Assembly (NCBI RefSeq): GCF_014204945.1
Contig: NZ_JACHMN010000001.1
Span: 682,001 to 746,000, forward strand
Origin: Allocatelliglobosispora scoriae
Lineage (GTDB): Bacteria > Actinomycetota > Actinomycetes > Mycobacteriales > Micromonosporaceae
Length of the DNA stretch: 64,000 bases
Direction: 5' to 3'
Part shown: positions 52,460 to 59,986 of the stretch, piece after piece
Layout of the letters: each line of letters starts with the position of its first letter
Numbering within the stretch: the first letter of the stretch is position 1
Made by a program: the position numbers and the translations under genes
The notes under the pieces: generated by a model
Databases searched by the model: none
What the model was told of the DNA's origin: nothing
The model's input: only the letters and a program-made list of their open reading frames with translations

Positions 52460-53071
52460 GTGACGACACCCCTCCGCCGCCGCGGCATCATCTCGGCCCT
52501 CGCCTCCACCGCAGCGGTCATCGCGATCAGCGCCTTCGGCGCGTCCCCCGCGCACGCCGCGACCGCCAAGACCCTGACCACCTACACCTTCCAGGCGCAG
52601 CAGACCGGCTACTGGTGCGGACCCGCCGCGACCCGGCTCGCGCTGACCGTGCGCGGCTACGCACCCACCCAGGCCACGCTCGCCTCCCGGCTGCCCACCG
52701 ACACCGCGGGCACCGACTCGATCACCCAGGTGATGGCCGTGCTCAACAGCTACGCCAACGTCAACAACTGGTACGAGCACAAGGTCGTCAACAACAACAG
52801 CGCCGCCGAGCAGAACCTGCTGAAGTCCGACATCGTCTTCGACATCGACCGCAACTACGCCCTCGTCCTCAACGTCCGGGGCGGGCGCACCGACACCGCG
52901 GGGGTCTACCACAACTACCCCAACGGCCACTACCTCACCGTCGTGGGCTACAGCAGCTCCGGCGCGTACGCGGTGATCGAGGACGTCGCGCTCGGCAGCG
53001 GGCACCGCTACACGATGACGGTCGCCAACCTGTCGTGGTGGATCTGGTCCACCAGCGGCTACACCGCCTGA
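52460..53071 (+). CDS. Secreted C39-like cysteine peptidase-fold protein
   Basis: A 203-residue exported protein. The signal peptide (PLRRRGIISALASTAAVIAISAF...AHA-A) ends near residue 33. The mature part opens with a papain-like active-site block QAQQTGYWCGPAA (Cys53, with Gln nearby). NGHYLTVVGYSSSGAYAVIEDV follows, containing the catalytic His and downstream Asp of C39-like peptidases. These proteins are secreted by many actinomycetes; substrates are unknown. AGGAG precedes the GTG at 52460 and a perfect terminator follows. Confidence 0.85.
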   Translation: MTTPLRRRGIISALASTAAVIAISAFGASPAHAATAKTLTTYTFQAQQTGYWCGPAATRLALTVRGYAPTQATLASRLPTDTAGTDSITQVMAVLNSYANVNNWYEHKVVNNNSAAEQNLLKSDIVFDIDRNYALVLNVRGGRTDTAGVYHNYPNGHYLTVVGYSSSGAYAVIEDVALGSGHRYTMTVANLSWWIWSTSGYTA

Positions 53072-53088
53072 CGGGGCCCTGTCCGCAA

Positions 53089-53121
53089 CCGTCGCAGGGC
53101 ACCGTCGGCGCCCTGCGACGG
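53089..53121 (+). terminator. Terminator of the C39-like gene
   Basis: Perfect 12-base arms CCGTCGCAGGGC (53089-53100) and GCCCTGCGACGG (53110-53121) with a nine-base loop, 18 bases after the stop. Confidence 0.78.
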
Positions 53122-53184
53122 GCTGTCCCAGCAGTTCGCGGTGCCGCCGTCGGCTACGGACCGAACAGGGCTTAGCATGCGCCG

Positions 53185-54510
53185 ATGCCGCTATTCCAGC
53201 CGGACGCCTGGCGTCCCTTCGTCATGGCGCTACGCAGCACCATCCCACCAGGCGTCCGAGAGGCCGAGTTCCGCGGCACGCTGGCCCGGGGTTCGTTCGG
53301 AGGCTCGATCGCTTACGACGGCGACACCCGCAGAGCAGGCCTGGACCTCGATCGCGGTGACCGGCCGATGGACGCCCTCCGGCCGCTGTCGGCACTGGTT
53401 GACGGGGCGCCCGTCGCGGTGCGGGCAGTGGCGGACGAGTCCGGCGCGGCCACCGTGAGCATCGTCGCGGCGAGCCCGCAGCTCACCTTCGGGATGGGCC
53501 ACGACATCCTGGAGACCGTCCTGCTCGTCGCCGGAGCGGATCCGGAGCCCTACCGGCGAGTGCCGGTGCGGCACGACGGTGCGGCCGTGTCGCCGGGCGC
53601 CGACCCGGCCGCGGTGACCGCCCTGGTCGGCCGGCTGCTCCCTGCTGCGCAGCCCGCCGATCCGTCGGCGCTGGCGGCGGCCGAGTCGGGGCTCGGCGCT
53701 CGGCTCCCCGACGATGTGCGCGCCCTCTACCTCGCCGCGGGCAGCGGCGAGCTGATCATGCAGCCGACGGACGAGGACCTCTTCTACGGCTTCCAGATCA
53801 TGCCGCTGGACGACGCGGCGGCGCGCTCCTACCTGGAACCACCGCAGCGGTACCTGTCCTGGGCCTACGGCGCCACCGAGGCCGTCGCACCCGACCCGCA
53901 CGAGCGGGTGCAGGCGCTCGCCACCTCACCGGCATGGTTCGTCATCGGTGACGACTGGGGCGGCAACCTCTACGTGGTCGACCTCGCACCCGGTCCACAG
54001 GGGACCGTCGGGCAGGTGCTCTTCGTCGACCACGAGACCACCATGGGTGCGAGCTGGGTCGCGCCCTCGTTGACCGAGCTGCTCACCCGGCGCCCGGCCG
54101 GGATGTCCGGCCCAGGTCCGCAAGGTGCGCTGGTGGTCCGGGTCGGACCTCGCAGCGGCAAGACGGTCGCCGACGTCCGACCGGAGACGGAGGTGCTGTT
54201 CACCGGTTCCGCGCTCGAACCGGTCGACCTCTCCCCGCTCGCCGGCCACGGCCGACTGCGGACCCTGGTCGGCGGAGCGGGCACGATCGCCGACCTGGCC
54301 GCGATCACCGGGCTGCCGGCGCTGGAGTACCTGCAGCTCGACATCGCGGGCTGGCAGGAGCTGATCCGTGCCGGGCAGGTCCCGCCGAACCTGCTCGCCG
54401 CCGGGCTGATCGGCCGGGCCGACTGGGCCGCGACGGTCGAGGTGGTCAACGACCTGCTCGCGGCGTGGGACCTCCCGGCGATCGAGGTGACCGAGATCCG
54501 GCCTATGTAG
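53185..54510 (+). CDS. SMI1/KNR4 (SUKH) domain protein
   Basis: A 441-residue protein. The central part matches the SUKH fold: ALAAAESGLGARLPDDVRALYLAAGSGELI, then AWFVIGDDWGGNLYVVDLAPG, with the usual IGDDxxGnxyxxDL signature. The N-terminal 130 residues and C-terminal 120 residues are less familiar. SUKH proteins act as immunity proteins against toxic nucleases or as regulators in other contexts. The gene lies just upstream of the CHAT protease cassette on the same strand, separated by 209 bases that contain a promoter-like element, so a link is possible but unproven. Confidence 0.78.
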   Translation: MPLFQPDAWRPFVMALRSTIPPGVREAEFRGTLARGSFGGSIAYDGDTRRAGLDLDRGDRPMDALRPLSALVDGAPVAVRAVADESGAATVSIVAASPQLTFGMGHDILETVLLVAGADPEPYRRVPVRHDGAAVSPGADPAAVTALVGRLLPAAQPADPSALAAAESGLGARLPDDVRALYLAAGSGELIMQPTDEDLFYGFQIMPLDDAAARSYLEPPQRYLSWAYGATEAVAPDPHERVQALATSPAWFVIGDDWGGNLYVVDLAPGPQGTVGQVLFVDHETTMGASWVAPSLTELLTRRPAGMSGPGPQGALVVRVGPRSGKTVADVRPETEVLFTGSALEPVDLSPLAGHGRLRTLVGGAGTIADLAAITGLPALEYLQLDIAGWQELIRAGQVPPNLLAAGLIGRADWAATVEVVNDLLAAWDLPAIEVTEIRPM

Positions 54511-54560
54511 CCCGACAGGGCTCCGGTTCGGACACCTCATCAGTCACACCGCTCGATGGG

Positions 54561-54601
54561 TTGACCTGCCGCAGTCACATGGCGAACATTCATGCGAATG
54601 T
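54561..54601 (+). promoter_or_regulatory. Promoter-like element with dyad upstream of the CHAT cassette
   Basis: TTGACC (54561-54566) is followed after 17 bases by GAACAT (54584-54589), a weak -10. The palindrome ACATTC-ATGC-GAATGT (54586-54601) overlaps and follows it, where a repressor could block transcription of the downstream operon. The CHAT start is about 120 bases further on. Confidence 0.45.
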
Positions 54602-54719
54602 GCCGACCGTGTAATCCGCACGGACGTGCCGACGTGCCCGGCCCTGGCCGGAATCGAACGCCTGGATGTGCCGGTCGACGCCGTCCGAGCGCTATCGTGA
54701 TCGGGGAGAGGACGTTGCC

Positions 54720-57700
54720 GTGGCGGATTTTGCGGGCACATTCACCGACGCCGGCTCGCCGGGCGTCTTCGTCCATCTCTACGCGACCGAACACGACGGC
54801 CTCCTGAGGCATGTCGCCACCGTGACGCCGACCGCCGCGCCACCGGCCATCGCACCGGATCGGTTCGCCGTCATCATCGACACCCAGTCCACGATGGGCG
54901 TCGACCATCCGGACCGGGTGTGGCTCCTCACCGAGGCGGGGCCGGCGGACGAGGGCGGCACGTCGTTCATCGCCTGCTGGGTGGACCTGCCGCAGCCCGC
55001 CGCGCCGCAGGACCTCGCTCCCGGCATCCTGGCCGCCTTCGGCCCGCCCGTGGCCCTGGTGGCGCAGGCGGACGGCATGTTCAACGTGCCGCACACCGCG
55101 TACCTGCTCAGCGGGGGCTATGTCGGGAAACCACGGCTGGTCTGCCTGACCGCGCAGTCGGACGTGTCGATGCCGTGGACCGGCGGTCTGCCGGCTCGCT
55201 GGTTCTTCCGGCGGGCATTGGCGACCGCACGCCGGGGGTTCGGCAACTGGGACGACGTTCCGCTGTGGATACACCGATCGGCGCACGGCGGGCTCGAGAT
55301 CGCCATGCCCGACGGGGTCCGGATCGTGGCCTACGTGCCGCGGGCCGAGGACCATCAGGGCATCGCCGAGGAGGTCATCCGGGACACGATCGTCACCCTG
55401 AACTTCGACGAGGGCCGCATCCGCATCAGCGTCGCCAACGAGGCCGGCGAACGTCCCGTCGTCGCCCATGTGGCGGGGAGCCCTTTCGAGACCATCGGGC
55501 ACCTGCCGCCGGGCATGGAGCCCGAGGACTACCTCCGGCGGGCCGGGGACGACGAGCCCTCAGCCGAGCTGCACCTGCACGAGATGGCCGTGAACCTCAC
55601 CGAGGGCAGGCCCCGGCTGGCCATGCGGTCGTTCTACTACTACCTGCACTTCGCCGACCTCCAGCACGAGGGCACCGCCGGGGACGCGGTCGGGTTCGGC
55701 GTCCAGATCCTGATCGCGCTGGCGAAGGCGGAGGAGCACGATTACGCCGAGTGGCTGGGCGGTCGGCTCGCCGCGCTCGCGCAGGAGCACGGGTTCACCG
55801 ACCGGGCGCGGATGGCCTCCTGGTACGCGGCATCGTCGGCGGAGGCTCTGGGCTGGCCGGACCAGGCGATCGGCCACTACCGCCGGGCCATCGAGGACTA
55901 CGGCCGGTTCGAGGGGGTGCAGGAGCCGCAGCTGCGGCTGAGCTACGGTCTCGCGCTGCTGTCGTTCTGCGCCGGCGACGAGTTCACCGGGAGCACGGAC
56001 CTGGACGACGTGACCCGCGATCACGCCGAGCGGGCCGACGATCAGCTCCAGCGGGCGGAGGCCCTCTTCCGCCGGATGCCCCCCGACCGGGTCCGCGAGT
56101 CGCGGTGGCGGGTGGCCCTCGGCCGGGCCCGGGTGCGGGACCTGCTCGGCGACCACGACGGTGCGCTGGACGACCTGCAGGCGCTCATGGAGGCTCCCGG
56201 GTTCTCCGACGTGGAGGTGTTGCACACCACCGGCCTCGTCCACACGCTGCTGGCCCTGTTCAAGCTCGGCCGCCACGATGAGGAGTACCGGCGCTGGCTG
56301 GCGAACTGGGCGTCGGACGATCGCGAAAAGTACCGGGCGCCGTTCCCGAGCCTCGTCATGACCTTCCTGCACCGCATGCTGCTGGCCGTCGTGGCCGCGG
56401 AGCACGGACCGCGCGACGCCGCCTTCCATTTCGCCGCCGAGGCGCATTTCCTGCAGGCCAAGGGTTGGGACGCGCTTCCCACCGCGTTGGCGCCGGACCG
56501 CCCGGTCCAGGGCTGGCTCGCCGTCGACACGGTCACGCCGCTGATCGCCCTGGCCCCGCCCGGCGACCGCGAGGCGGGATGGCTGGTGCTGTGCCTGGTC
56601 GACAACGCCAAGAGCCGCTACCTGAGGCGGGACCTGGATCTCCAGGTCGACGCGATGCGGCACCCGCAGTTCGGTGTCGGCGCGGCCCTCGCCCGCGAAA
56701 CGCGCCGGCAGCTGCTGCTCAGCGAGATCGACCAGCGGCTGATCCTCGCCGACACCGAGGCCCACGGCGGCCGAGCGGAGGCGCAGCAGCCTTCGGTCAC
56801 CGCCTGGCGGCTGACCGCCGCGCTCGTGGACACCGATCCGGGTCCGGTCGAGTCCGGCGCCCAGCTCACCCCCGAGGCGCTGGCCGACCTGTGGCGGCGG
56901 CTGCCCGCCGGGAGTGCGCTGGTCACCCTGCACGCGTCCGCCCGGCACACCTACGTCACGGTCGTCGCCGGTCCCGCATCCTGTCCGCGTACGCACATCC
57001 TGCCCCTGCTGGGTACGCGTCAGGTCCGCGAGCTGGCGATGCGGCTGCAGGCGCACTTCTCCGGCACCGGCGCCTACCCGAAGATCAATCCTCGGCGGCC
57101 GGGCCGCTACGACTCGGCGTTCCTGCGACCGCTGACCGACCTCGCGGAGCAGTTCGCCCCGATCCTCGACGACCTCGGCGGCGCGGACCTGGTCGTCGTG
57201 TCCCCGCACGGGCCGTGGCACCAGGTGCCGCTGCAGCTGCTCCTGCTTCCGGCGCTCTGGCAGCGGCGTCCGGGAGCCTGGCCGGGACTGTGCTCGGTGC
57301 CGAGCCTGAGCCTGCTGCGGCTCCTGCTCGACCGGACCGCCGCGCAGCCCTGGGGCAGCTTCAACGACATGTTCGTGTCGGCGGCACCGAGCAGCTCCGA
57401 CGACCCCCACCAGTTCCGGCAGGCCTACGACCGGATCTGCGCCGTGCTGGGTCCCGCCGCATCCACATTGCACACCGCGTTCGGCGTCGAGGCGACGCCG
57501 GAGCATGTCCTGCGGGCGAGCGGCGTGCGGCTGCAGCACGTGCTGGCGCACGGCGTACACCTGGATGGTGCGCAGGTGATGCGGTCCGGCCTCGCGCTGA
57601 GCGACGGCGACCGGCTGCCCGATCGCGAACAGGCGCATGAGGGCAGGCTGCTGCGCGGCCTGGACCTGGTGACGAGCAGGGGTTCGGCCGAGCACGTCAC

Positions 57701-57992
57701 CGTGCAGGCGTGCTCGCTGGGCCGGGTGATGGTCGCCGAGGGCGATGAGCTGTGGGGGTTCAACCGGGCGGTGCTGGGCAGCGGCGCGCGGACCGTCCTG
57801 TCGCCGATGTGGGACATCAACCTCGCCTCGTCGACCGCGCTGCTGCACCGATTCTACGAGCTGTGGCTGCGCGGCGGGATGGACAAGCACCAGGCGTGGT
57901 CCAGGGCGCAGTACACGCTGTTCAGCGGAGAATTCGGCGACGTGTGGTCGCACCCTTACCATTGGGCGGCCTTGAGCATGGTCGGCGTCTGA
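54720..57992 (+). CDS. CHAT-domain caspase-like protease with helical-repeat region
   Basis: A 1090-residue protein. The last 250 or so residues form a CHAT (caspase HetF-associated with TPR) domain. The dyad is visible: His944 or His947 in VLAHGVHLDG, and Cys998 in VTVQACSLGR. They are followed by the typical GFNRAVLGSGARTVLSPMWDI and HPYHWAALSMVG. Residues about 300-600 carry TPR-like helical pairs (ASWYAASSAEALGWPDQAIGHYRRAIEDYG). The first 270 are a beta-rich domain I do not recognise. The GTG at 54720 follows GAGAGG. CHAT proteases are activated by partner proteins in several bacterial defence systems. It is the first gene of a three-gene cassette. Confidence 0.9.
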   Translation: MADFAGTFTDAGSPGVFVHLYATEHDGLLRHVATVTPTAAPPAIAPDRFAVIIDTQSTMGVDHPDRVWLLTEAGPADEGGTSFIACWVDLPQPAAPQDLAPGILAAFGPPVALVAQADGMFNVPHTAYLLSGGYVGKPRLVCLTAQSDVSMPWTGGLPARWFFRRALATARRGFGNWDDVPLWIHRSAHGGLEIAMPDGVRIVAYVPRAEDHQGIAEEVIRDTIVTLNFDEGRIRISVANEAGERPVVAHVAGSPFETIGHLPPGMEPEDYLRRAGDDEPSAELHLHEMAVNLTEGRPRLAMRSFYYYLHFADLQHEGTAGDAVGFGVQILIALAKAEEHDYAEWLGGRLAALAQEHGFTDRARMASWYAASSAEALGWPDQAIGHYRRAIEDYGRFEGVQEPQLRLSYGLALLSFCAGDEFTGSTDLDDVTRDHAERADDQLQRAEALFRRMPPDRVRESRWRVALGRARVRDLLGDHDGALDDLQALMEAPGFSDVEVLHTTGLVHTLLALFKLGRHDEEYRRWLANWASDDREKYRAPFPSLVMTFLHRMLLAVVAAEHGPRDAAFHFAAEAHFLQAKGWDALPTALAPDRPVQGWLAVDTVTPLIALAPPGDREAGWLVLCLVDNAKSRYLRRDLDLQVDAMRHPQFGVGAALARETRRQLLLSEIDQRLILADTEAHGGRAEAQQPSVTAWRLTAALVDTDPGPVESGAQLTPEALADLWRRLPAGSALVTLHASARHTYVTVVAGPASCPRTHILPLLGTRQVRELAMRLQAHFSGTGAYPKINPRRPGRYDSAFLRPLTDLAEQFAPILDDLGGADLVVVSPHGPWHQVPLQLLLLPALWQRRPGAWPGLCSVPSLSLLRLLLDRTAAQPWGSFNDMFVSAAPSSSDDPHQFRQAYDRICAVLGPAASTLHTAFGVEATPEHVLRASGVRLQHVLAHGVHLDGAQVMRSGLALSDGDRLPDREQAHEGRLLRGLDLVTSRGSAEHVTVQACSLGRVMVAEGDELWGFNRAVLGSGARTVLSPMWDINLASSTALLHRFYELWLRGGMDKHQAWSRAQYTLFSGEFGDVWSHPYHWAALSMVGV

Positions 57993-58021
57993 GAACACAC
58001 CTCCTATCGAAGGGTCGCCTG

Positions 58022-58516
58022 GTGACGAACATCCACGATCGTGTAGCGGACCTCGGCGCCCCCGAGGTGGCCGAGGTGCTGCGGGAGCTGTTGCTGCTCG
58101 CGGATCTGCGGGACGGGCAGCTGCCGGACGTGATCGACCTCGACGCACGGCAGCCGGGGGACATCGCGTTCCTGCGCGGGGTCGCGCAGCAGGCCGGCAT
58201 CGCCGCCGATCCGGCCGAGCCGGCTTCGCCGCGGCGGCTGCTACAGGTGCTCGTCGCCGAGGTACCGCAGACCGCGCCGCAGGTCGCCGACGCCATCGCG
58301 TCGCTGGACGAGCGCGAGACCTCGCTGGACTTCGGCACCTCCATCGCGGTCGCGTCGCTCGCCATCTCGGTGTCCGCGGCGATCCTGCGTCCACTGGTGA
58401 CGGTGGAGAAGGAGCGCGACGGCGACCGCGAGTCCAGCAAGGTCCGCGTGGACATCCGCGGCATCCGCGACCTGGAGAAGGTGCTGCGGATGATCCTGCC
58501 GTTCCTCGGCCGTTAG
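58022..58516 (+). CDS. Small membrane-segment protein partner of the CHAT protease
   Basis: A 164-residue protein of no family I recognise. Residues 1-100 are helical and acidic (VAEVLRELLLLADLRDGQLPD, and QVLVAEVPQTAPQVADAI). At 103-126 is a single hydrophobic segment (DFGTSIAVASLAISVSAAIL), followed by a basic, beta-like tail (KVRVDIRGIRDLEKVLRMILP). It starts 29 bases after the CHAT gene with AAGGG before its GTG. The architecture, a soluble domain before one membrane segment, would suit a protease-released membrane effector or an anchor, but this is inference. Confidence 0.68.
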   Translation: MTNIHDRVADLGAPEVAEVLRELLLLADLRDGQLPDVIDLDARQPGDIAFLRGVAQQAGIAADPAEPASPRRLLQVLVAEVPQTAPQVADAIASLDERETSLDFGTSIAVASLAISVSAAILRPLVTVEKERDGDRESSKVRVDIRGIRDLEKVLRMILPFLGR

Positions 58517-58539
58517 CGGCCGCTCATGAGAGTGCTGCC

Positions 58540-59805
58540 ATGATCCCCCTCAGCCTTCTCGACATCGCCGCGTATCGCGCCCAGCACGCCGTGGGCAGCG
58601 TCGTGCTGGCGCAGGTGACCTGGCTGATCGAGGGCTCCCCGGACATCGGCCGGATACGGGCGCTCGCCGACCGCCTCGCCGCCTCGAGCCAGCTCGGCCG
58701 GGTGGTCCTGCCCGCACGGGTGCTGGGCGGCCGGGACCACTGGGGACCCCTGGCGTCGGTGCCCGAGGTCGTCGTCGAGCCCGGTCCGGTCGACCGGTCG
58801 GCGGTGCTGGACTGGGTGGACGCCCGGGGCCGGGTGCCGGTCCTGCCATCGTCGTCGCCCTGGCATCTCGCCGTGCGGCCGTTCACCGACGGCGGGCACG
58901 CCGTGACGCTCGTGGTCTCGCACGCGCTCACCGACGGCGTGGGACTGATCAACGCGTTGACCTCGGCCGGCCGGCGGGCGCCGAGCCTTTACGCGGGCCG
59001 CGGCCCGGGTCTGCTGACCGGGGTTCGAGAGGCGCTGACGGGGCTGCCCGCCGGGATCAGGGCGGCGATCGCCGCCGCCCGGGCGACCGGCTCCGGCGAC
59101 GGCGGTCCGGCACCGCGGATGACCTCCCGTCCCCGTCCGCACACCCTGGTGGCGCTGGTCGACTCGTCGGCGTGGCACGCCGCCGCCGCGGCGCTGGGCG
59201 GTTCCTCGAACGCGCTGTTCGTCTCCGTCGCCGCGCAGGTCGCGGCCGCGATCGGCCGGGTGACCGCCGACGGTACGGCGATCGTCGGCATCCCGGTCAA
59301 CGATCGCACCGAGGGCGACGACGTGTCGGCCAACGCCCTCACCACCGTGCAACTGGACCTCCCGGCCGACCAGATCCGGGATGTGGCGTTCATTCGGGCC
59401 GAGATCAAGCGGGTCCTCGTGGCCCGCAGCGGGCAGGACGCGGCGTTCGTGGCGATGCTGCCGATCGTGCCCTACCTGCCCGCCTCCGTGCTGCGTCCGG
59501 TGGCGCAGGCGGCGCTCGGCGCCGGCGACCCGGTCACGACCGCGTCGCATGTGGGTGTCCTGCCGCGAGCGCTCGTCACCGCGCCCGGGCCCGCGAGCGC
59601 GGTCTTCCTGAACCTCGGCATGCAGCATCCGGACGCGCTCGAGGTACCGGAGCGGCTCAACGCCCTCGCCGCTGAGACGCCCGACGGCACGGTGGCGGTG
59701 CACCTCGGCTCGGCGAGCGACCGGATCGCCGATGCCGCCGGGTGGCGTGCCGCGGCTCGCGCCGCGCTGCTGGCGCTGGGCATCGAGGCCCGCGAGATCC
59801 TCTGA
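58540..59805 (+). CDS. Condensation/WS-DGAT-fold acyltransferase-like protein
   Basis: A 421-residue protein of the chloramphenicol-acetyltransferase-like fold seen in NRPS condensation domains and wax ester synthase/DGAT enzymes. The active-site region is VVSHALTDGVGL: His128 and Asp132 match the HHxxxDG motif, but the first His is replaced by Ser127. Further landmarks are VGIPVNDRTEGDDVSANALTT (the NxRxxxxDxxGN-like bridge) and SHVGVLP. It follows the 164-residue protein by 23 bases as the last gene of the CHAT cassette. The role, acyl transfer to a lipid or protein, is unknown. Confidence 0.75.
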   Translation: MIPLSLLDIAAYRAQHAVGSVVLAQVTWLIEGSPDIGRIRALADRLAASSQLGRVVLPARVLGGRDHWGPLASVPEVVVEPGPVDRSAVLDWVDARGRVPVLPSSSPWHLAVRPFTDGGHAVTLVVSHALTDGVGLINALTSAGRRAPSLYAGRGPGLLTGVREALTGLPAGIRAAIAAARATGSGDGGPAPRMTSRPRPHTLVALVDSSAWHAAAAALGGSSNALFVSVAAQVAAAIGRVTADGTAIVGIPVNDRTEGDDVSANALTTVQLDLPADQIRDVAFIRAEIKRVLVARSGQDAAFVAMLPIVPYLPASVLRPVAQAALGAGDPVTTASHVGVLPRALVTAPGPASAVFLNLGMQHPDALEVPERLNALAAETPDGTVAVHLGSASDRIADAAGWRAAARAALLALGIEAREIL

Positions 59806-59904
59806 TCCCTTTCGGGGTACCGCCGCGCAGGCGGGCATCGTGGCACACGCACTCTTCGGGTGGTCAGGGCCAGCGGCAGTTCCCGGCGCCGGAAGTGGCC
59901 GCAA

Positions 59905-59951
59905 CCGGACATCGACAGATCGAACATACTCGATTAACTGTCGATGTCCGG
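59905..59951 (+). terminator. Hairpin after the CHAT cassette
   Basis: Perfect 14-base arms CCGGACATCGACAG (59905-59918) and CTGTCGATGTCCGG (59938-59951), with an inner ATCGA/TCGAT pairing. It lies 100 bases past the cassette and 36 bases before the SGNH hydrolase start, so it either ends the cassette or structures the next leader. Confidence 0.6.
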
Positions 59952-59986
59952 CCACGAGCCGGGCCGGTCTCCCGGGAGTCCAGCCG

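Noticed and set aside
54641-54665. A T-arm-like GTTCGATTCCGGCC on the minus strand suggesting a tRNA
   Set aside because: The flanking bases do not form a T-stem, and no acceptor, D or anticodon stems of the right spacing are present.
58022-58516. The CHAT partner as a bacterial gasdermin
   Set aside because: It is much shorter than gasdermins and lacks their beta-rich pore-forming domain; only one hydrophobic segment is seen.
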